Made by a program: the position numbers and the translations under genes. 64,000 bases of DNA from Anseranas semipalmata (Eukaryota > Chordata > Aves > Anseriformes > Anseranatidae): assembly GCA_013399115.1 (NCBI GenBank), contig VXAA01003990.1, positions 1,083,703 through 1,147,702 of the forward strand, written 5' to 3'. The notes beneath the pieces are model-generated. The model was not told the origin of the DNA and ran no database searches. It was given only the letters and a program-made list of their open reading frames with translations. This document shows positions 63,901-64,000 of the stretch, piece after piece; positions within the stretch are counted from its first letter, which is position 1, and the number at the start of each line of letters is the position of its first letter.

Positions 63901-64000
63901 CCGGAGGCGGCCCGGACCCCCCCCTCCGGCTGAGCGTGGCGCGGGGGTTACCGGTTGAGGAGGAGGGTGGCGGCGGCCAGCCCCAGCAGGAGGCAGCAGA
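8616..64000 (-). CDS. SNX14: SNX14, sorting nexin 14 (RGS-PX family), 29 exons, 5' end outside window
   Basis: SNX14 is an ER-anchored RGS-PX sorting nexin that acts at ER-lipid droplet contacts and in endolysosomal lipid handling; human loss causes a recessive cerebellar ataxia. The 29 exons are listed separately below. They join at GT-AG sites into one frame of 915 residues plus stop, against about 946 in human, so roughly 31 N-terminal residues lie beyond the right edge. Domains in window residue order are: N-terminal membrane hairpin (about 1-45); a Cys/His cluster ([15 protein letters not shown], about 68-82); PXA (about 98-258); RGS (about 301-455); PX with the YRRYLEF motif (about 545-690); and C-terminal nexin domain (about 726-903). 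Identity, order and spacing match SNX14 throughout, and no frameshift or in-frame stop was seen. Several exons sit in large introns that carry CR1 and LTR insertions. Confidence 0.98.
8655..11773 (-). other. SNX14: Last SNX14 intron, 3.1 kb, with a CR1 copy
   Basis: It holds the CR1 element at 9971-10812. The remainder shows no recognised feature. Confidence 0.82.
9971..10812 (-). repeat. CR1 LINE, 5'-truncated, with an internal 3' deletion
   Basis: The minus strand carries the CR1 reverse-transcriptase tail: [20 protein letters not shown], then [39 protein letters not shown] and [20 protein letters not shown]. It leads into the CR1 3' end (complement of AGAATGGTTGAGGTTAGAGG). The 5' limit near 10812 is approximate. 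Part of the usual sequence between the reverse-transcriptase tail and the 3' end appears deleted near 10125-10165. It lies in the same orientation as SNX14. Confidence 0.93.
11774..11830 (-). CDS. SNX14: SNX14 exon 28 (end of nexin C)
   Basis: This 57-base exon encodes [19 protein letters not shown]. It is in phase 0 on both sides. The donor is AAG|GTATGT. Confidence 0.97.
12002..12093 (-). CDS. SNX14: SNX14 exon 27 (nexin C)
   Basis: It encodes [20 protein letters not shown], then [10 protein letters not shown], and ends in phase 0 before GTAATT. The acceptor is TGGCCTAG. Confidence 0.97.
12094..12922 (-). other. SNX14: SNX14 intron 26, with a poly-T run
   Basis: It contains an uninterrupted T run of about 22 bases at about 12759-12780. 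Nothing else is recognised. Confidence 0.8.
12923..13018 (-). CDS. SNX14: SNX14 exon 26 (nexin C)
   Basis: It encodes [20 protein letters not shown], then [11 protein letters not shown], with split Asp codons at both ends. The acceptor is CTTTGCTGCAG and the donor CAG|GTTATG. Confidence 0.97.
13019..14105 (-). other. SNX14: SNX14 intron 25, 1.1 kb, nothing recognised
   Basis: AT-rich intron with a T/G homopolymer stretch (TTTTG repeats) at about 13632-13660. No repeat family is recognised. Confidence 0.8.
14106..14270 (-). CDS. SNX14: SNX14 exon 25 (nexin C)
   Basis: It encodes [20 protein letters not shown], then [20 protein letters not shown] and [14 protein letters not shown], plus one base of Asp. 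PDWLHHLL is a nexin C-terminal signature. Confidence 0.98.
14758..14881 (-). CDS. SNX14: SNX14 exon 24 (start of nexin C domain)
   Basis: It encodes [20 protein letters not shown], then [20 protein letters not shown] and V, plus one base of Gly. The acceptor is TATTTTTAG and the donor TTG|GTAAGA. Confidence 0.98.
18251..18452 (-). other. Unidentified exon-like coding block
   Basis: On the minus strand a good acceptor (CCCTCTCCCACCAG) precedes an open frame of 67 codons that ends beside GTCAGT, a possible donor. The frame reads [20 protein letters not shown], then [20 protein letters not shown] and [20 protein letters not shown], ending VLDHTIF. It is GC-rich against its AT-rich intron, with codon choice that looks coding. 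I do not recognise the protein, and it is no part of SNX14 that I know. It could be a pseudogene remnant, a nested or alternative exon, or chance. Confidence 0.3.
20400..20490 (-). repeat. CR1-type LINE 3'-end fragment
   Basis: AGAATCATAAAATGCCTTGG followed by GTTGGAAGGGACCTTAAAGA is the reverse complement of a CR1 3' end. About 90 bases remain, in SNX14-sense orientation. Confidence 0.85.
21343..21462 (-). CDS. SNX14: SNX14 exon 23
   Basis: It encodes [20 protein letters not shown], then [20 protein letters not shown]. It is in phase 0 on both sides. This is the Pro/Ser linker before the nexin C-terminal domain. Confidence 0.98.
21635..21675 (-). CDS. SNX14: SNX14 exon 22 (41 nt)
   Basis: GC completes a Gly codon, then the exon encodes [13 protein letters not shown] and ends in phase 0 before GTGAGT. 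The acceptor is CCTAATTATAG. Confidence 0.96.
21676..23436 (-). other. SNX14: SNX14 intron 21, 1.8 kb, nothing recognised
   Basis: AT-rich, apart from a GC-richer patch at about 22680-22870. No family is recognised. Confidence 0.75.
23437..23548 (-). CDS. SNX14: SNX14 exon 21 (end of PX)
   Basis: It encodes [20 protein letters not shown], then [17 protein letters not shown], plus one base. The acceptor is TTTCAAAG and the donor TTG|GTATGT. Confidence 0.97.
23842..23942 (-). CDS. SNX14: SNX14 exon 20 (PX)
   Basis: It encodes [20 protein letters not shown], then [13 protein letters not shown], and ends in phase 0 before GTATCA. The Pro-rich PX loop ([11 protein letters not shown]) is conserved. 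Confidence 0.98.
24079..24162 (-). CDS. SNX14: SNX14 exon 19 (PX, YRRYLEF motif)
   Basis: It encodes [20 protein letters not shown], then SKLTEFH, plus one base. The RRY motif is the canonical PX phosphoinositide-site position. Confidence 0.98.
25148..25349 (-). CDS. SNX14: SNX14 exon 18 (start of PX domain)
   Basis: It encodes [20 protein letters not shown], then [20 protein letters not shown] and [20 protein letters not shown], ending ERNDRRA plus one base. The acidic linker leads into the first PX strands ([23 protein letters not shown]). Confidence 0.98.
27066..27071 (-). terminator. LTR poly(A) signal AATAAA
   Basis: TTTATT on + reads AATAAA on the LTR sense strand. The strand is shared with SNX14, so the signal could act on its pre-mRNA. 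Confidence 0.6.
27580..27649. other. Assembly gap (70 N) inside the LTR
   Basis: The N run interrupts the GC-rich repeat part of the LTR. It probably hides further repeat units and the U3 promoter side of the element. Confidence 0.95.
28961..28980. repeat. A-run followed by G-run
   Basis: About ten A are followed directly by about ten G, a homopolymer junction prone to slippage and sequencing error. Confidence 0.9.
30802..30934 (-). CDS. SNX14: SNX14 exon 17
   Basis: After one base of Arg it encodes [20 protein letters not shown], then [20 protein letters not shown] and EDDF, ending in phase 0 before GTGAGT. This is the basic, Ser-rich linker between RGS and PX. Confidence 0.97.
30935..34618 (-). 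other. SNX14: SNX14 intron 16, 3.7 kb, nothing recognised
   Basis: AT-rich intron. 32640-33260 is open in short stretches rich in Lys, Arg and Glu codons, but these are purine-rich low-complexity frames. No repeat family is recognised. Confidence 0.75.
34619..34645 (-). CDS. SNX14: SNX14 exon 16, 27-nt microexon
   Basis: It encodes SSLSLDDF between one base completing an Arg codon and CG opening the next Arg codon. The acceptor is GTTGTTGCAG and the donor CCG|GTAAGT. It matches the GSLSLDDF block of mammalian SNX14. At exactly 9 codons, with matching phases on both sides, it could be skipped without a frameshift. Confidence 0.93.
34646..38358 (-). other. SNX14: SNX14 intron 15, 3.7 kb, with a CR1 fragment
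   Basis: It contains the CR1 tail at 35637-35882, a T-rich stretch with a T-run at about 35127-35151, and another T-run near 35955. No exon or RNA gene is recognised. Confidence 0.8.
35637..35882 (+). repeat. CR1 LINE 3'-end fragment
   Basis: The + strand reads [20 protein letters not shown], then [20 protein letters not shown] in translation. It then runs into GACTTGATGATCTTTGAAGG and CCCCTTCCAACTGAACCAT, with a degenerate CTATTCTAT tail. This is the CR1 3' end, 5'-truncated and antisense to SNX14. Confidence 0.9.
38359..38417 (-). CDS. SNX14: SNX14 exon 15 (end of RGS)
   Basis: It encodes [19 protein letters not shown] plus AG of an Arg codon. A later AG (TTCAG) offers an alternative acceptor 8 bases in, but only the first, GTAG|TAC, keeps the frame. 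Confidence 0.95.
38418..39557 (-). other. SNX14: SNX14 intron 14 with an AAAC microsatellite
   Basis: A 1.1-kb intron. It contains the AAAC tandem repeat at about 38498-38536 and an A-run of about 18 bases at about 39496-39513. Nothing else is recognised. Confidence 0.8.
38498..38536. repeat. (AAAC)n microsatellite
   Basis: About seven AAAC units run into a run of A. Confidence 0.9.
39558..39682 (-). CDS. SNX14: SNX14 exon 14 (RGS)
   Basis: It encodes [20 protein letters not shown], then [20 protein letters not shown] and E, and ends in phase 0 before GTAAGT. TT at its start completes an Ile codon. Confidence 0.98.
39932..40087 (-). CDS. SNX14: SNX14 exon 13 (RGS)
   Basis: It encodes [20 protein letters not shown], then [20 protein letters not shown] and [11 protein letters not shown], plus one base. 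The EEFN and YKTYC-DxxIxKIRFDP blocks are RGS-fold signatures of this subfamily. Confidence 0.98.
40088..41887 (-). other. SNX14: SNX14 intron 12, 1.8 kb, nothing recognised
   Basis: AT-rich intron bounded by GTAAGA and ATTCTCAG on the minus strand. No exon, repeat family or RNA gene is recognised. Confidence 0.8.
41888..42002 (-). CDS. SNX14: SNX14 exon 12 (start of RGS domain)
   Basis: It encodes [20 protein letters not shown], then [18 protein letters not shown], plus one base of Glu. The acceptor is TCCTATTAAG and the donor TAG|GTAAGA. Confidence 0.97.
42145..42225 (-). CDS. SNX14: SNX14 exon 11
   Basis: This 81-base exon encodes [20 protein letters not shown], then PRNKKPS. It is in phase 0 on both sides. 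It forms the linker between PXA and RGS. Confidence 0.97.
42319..42363 (-). CDS. SNX14: SNX14 exon 10
   Basis: This 45-base exon encodes [15 protein letters not shown] and is in phase 0 on both sides, so skipping it would keep the frame. The acceptor is TTTTCTTGCAG and the donor CCG|GTGAGT. Confidence 0.97.
43179..43254 (-). CDS. SNX14: SNX14 exon 9 (end of PXA)
   Basis: It encodes [20 protein letters not shown], then FLADP, and ends in phase 0 before GTAAGA. The acceptor is CTTTTCAG. Confidence 0.97.
43562..43718 (-). CDS. SNX14: SNX14 exon 8 (PXA)
   Basis: It encodes [20 protein letters not shown], then [20 protein letters not shown] and [11 protein letters not shown], between TA completing a Val codon and AG starting an Arg codon. 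This block is nearly identical to mammalian SNX14. Confidence 0.98.
43719..46102 (-). other. SNX14: SNX14 intron 7, 2.4 kb
   Basis: It contains the short CR1 tail at 44588-44655, and T-runs (with TTTG repeats) near 45961-45990. Nothing else is recognised. Confidence 0.8.
44588..44655 (+). repeat. Short CR1 LINE 3'-end fragment
   Basis: GTTGGACTTAACGATCTCTG followed by TAGGTCCCTTCCAACTTG is the conserved 3' end of CR1, ending in the degenerate ATTCTATCA-type tail. It is antisense to SNX14, in the intron between exons 7 and 8. Confidence 0.85.
46103..46187 (-). CDS. SNX14: SNX14 exon 7 (PXA)
   Basis: It encodes [20 protein letters not shown], then VIAKARQK, plus one base. The acceptor is CTCTTTAG and the donor AAAG|GTACTG. 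Confidence 0.97.
46188..50225 (-). other. SNX14: SNX14 intron 6, 4.0 kb, with a CR1 fragment
   Basis: It holds the CR1 copy at 46862-47330 and an imperfect direct duplication of about 18 bases at about 50125-50162. Nothing else is recognisable. Confidence 0.8.
46862..47330 (-). repeat. CR1 LINE fragment (3' end, reverse-transcriptase tail)
   Basis: On the minus strand 47064-47312 reads [20 protein letters not shown], then KKINSIMGC, and [13 protein letters not shown]. This is the C-terminal reverse-transcriptase region of avian CR1. It runs on into the CR1 3' region, ending near 46862. The copy is 5'-truncated and degraded, and lies in the same orientation as SNX14. Confidence 0.88.
50226..50313 (-). 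CDS. SNX14: SNX14 exon 6 (PXA)
   Basis: It completes an Arg codon, then encodes [20 protein letters not shown] and SVLVRRIHK, ending in phase 0 before GTAAGG. The pattern matches the [23 protein letters not shown] block of mammalian SNX14. Confidence 0.97.
52170..52586 (+). other. Unidentified open frame, antisense in a SNX14 intron
   Basis: A frame of about 138 codons is open from just after a TAA at 52167-52169 to TAA at 52584-52586. It contains no ATG near its start; the first Met codon is well inside. It reads [40 protein letters not shown] and later [20 protein letters not shown], ending [18 protein letters not shown]. It is basic, with no low complexity. I do not recognise it. It may be a retrocopy or repeat remnant, or chance. 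Confidence 0.25.
53525..53545. repeat. GA microsatellite
   Basis: GAGAGAGAGAGAGAAAGAG within a purine-rich stretch. Confidence 0.85.
55530..55573 (-). CDS. SNX14: SNX14 exon 5 (PXA)
   Basis: This 44-base exon encodes [14 protein letters not shown] plus two bases of Arg. Tyr-Pro-Trp-Tyr is a PXA-domain hallmark. The acceptor is TTCTGCACAG and the donor CAG|GTATGA. Confidence 0.97.
55574..62695 (-). other. SNX14: SNX14 intron 4, 7.1 kb
   Basis: This is the longest intron in the window. It holds a GC-richer patch at about 55930-56620 that is open in several frames, a run of nine G at about 60280, A-runs near 59370, 59780 and 61170, and a T-run at about 61717-61740. I recognise no gene or interspersed repeat. 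Confidence 0.8.
61717..61740. repeat. Poly-T run
   Basis: An uninterrupted T run of about 20 bases is flanked by GGTTGGTTG. Confidence 0.9.
62696..62774 (-). CDS. SNX14: SNX14 exon 4 (entry to PXA domain)
   Basis: It encodes [20 protein letters not shown], then DASLSE. The acceptor is CTCCTCTACAG and the donor GAG|GTAATT. Confidence 0.97.
62871..62947 (-). CDS. SNX14: SNX14 exon 3 (Cys/His cluster)
   Basis: It encodes [20 protein letters not shown], then KCKRHR. C-x2-C followed by a further Cys and a His two residues later looks like a small metal-binding knuckle; that role is inference. The acceptor is TTCTCTTAG and the donor CACAG|GTAAAT. Confidence 0.97.
63730..63850 (-). CDS. SNX14: SNX14 exon 2 (membrane hairpin)
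   Basis: It encodes [20 protein letters not shown], then [20 protein letters not shown], and ends in phase 0 before GTAAAT. This is the second hydrophobic helix and the conserved sequence after it. The exon is rich in CpG, in keeping with a position near the promoter island. Confidence 0.98.
63851..63951 (-). other. SNX14: 101-bp GC-rich first intron of SNX14
   Basis: This very short intron runs from GTAACCCCC to TTTGTTTGTCAG on the minus strand. It is CpG-rich and carries an eight-base run of G on the coding strand. Confidence 0.9.
63952..64000 (-). CDS. SNX14: SNX14 exon 1 in window (partial, cut by edge)
   Basis: The visible part reads [15 protein letters not shown] plus CG of an Arg codon, then the donor CG|GTAACC. 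This is the first hydrophobic helix of the ER-anchoring hairpin. The start codon and 5'UTR are beyond the right edge. Confidence 0.93.

Larger units (their letters stand above)
63740..64000. promoter_or_regulatory. SNX14: CpG-rich edge, shoulder of the SNX14 promoter island
   Basis: CpG density and GC content rise sharply here against the AT-rich intron to the left, and the first coding exons lie in it. The transcription start is not in the window. Confidence 0.6.

Noticed and set aside
1..64000. CRISPR arrays, operons, phage or bacterial defence genes
   Set aside because: No regularly spaced repeats or bacterial gene structure. All recognised coding sequence is spliced vertebrate NT5E and SNX14.

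Overview
This is a window of vertebrate nuclear DNA, almost certainly from a bird. It is AT-rich and intron-rich, with GT-AG introns. Its recognisable interspersed repeats are CR1 LINE fragments and one solitary endogenous-retrovirus LTR of a kind I recall from bird genomes. There are two assembly gaps (runs of N) and no bacterial, phage or CRISPR features.

Two protein-coding genes face each other tail to tail. On the left, on the + strand, are the last four coding exons of NT5E (ecto-5'-nucleotidase, CD73), at 1607-6258, followed by its 3'UTR. On the right, on the - strand, is nearly all of SNX14 (sorting nexin 14). It has 29 coding exons, running from a partial exon at the right edge (63952-64000) down to the stop codon at 8616-8618. 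I placed the exons by reading splice sites and matching each peptide to what I remember of the mammalian proteins. The visible SNX14 exons sum to an unbroken frame of 915 residues plus stop, so only about 31 N-terminal residues lie outside the window. The NT5E-SNX14 neighbourhood is the same as in mammals (human 6q14).

Layout: 1-1606 is an NT5E intron with a gap. 1607-6258 holds the NT5E exons. 6259 to about 8220 is the likely NT5E 3'UTR. About 8455-8615 is the likely SNX14 3'UTR, which leaves only a few hundred bases between the two 3' ends. From 8616 to the right edge everything lies within SNX14. Its introns carry CR1 copies (9971-10812, 20400-20490, 35637-35882, 44588-44655, 46862-47330), a sense-oriented solo LTR (26885-27780), homopolymer and simple repeats, and two coding-like blocks I could not identify (18251-18452 on -, 52170-52586 on +). 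The right edge becomes CpG-rich, as expected near the SNX14 promoter.

The two genes are not functionally linked. NT5E is a GPI-anchored surface enzyme that makes adenosine from AMP. SNX14 is an ER-anchored RGS-PX protein of ER-lipid droplet and endolysosomal lipid homeostasis. I see no new multi-gene system. The more interesting points are the very close convergent 3' ends, a sense LTR with its own poly(A) signal inside a SNX14 intron, a frame-neutral 27-nt microexon, a Tyr at a CD73 substrate-stacking position, and the two unidentified coding-like blocks.
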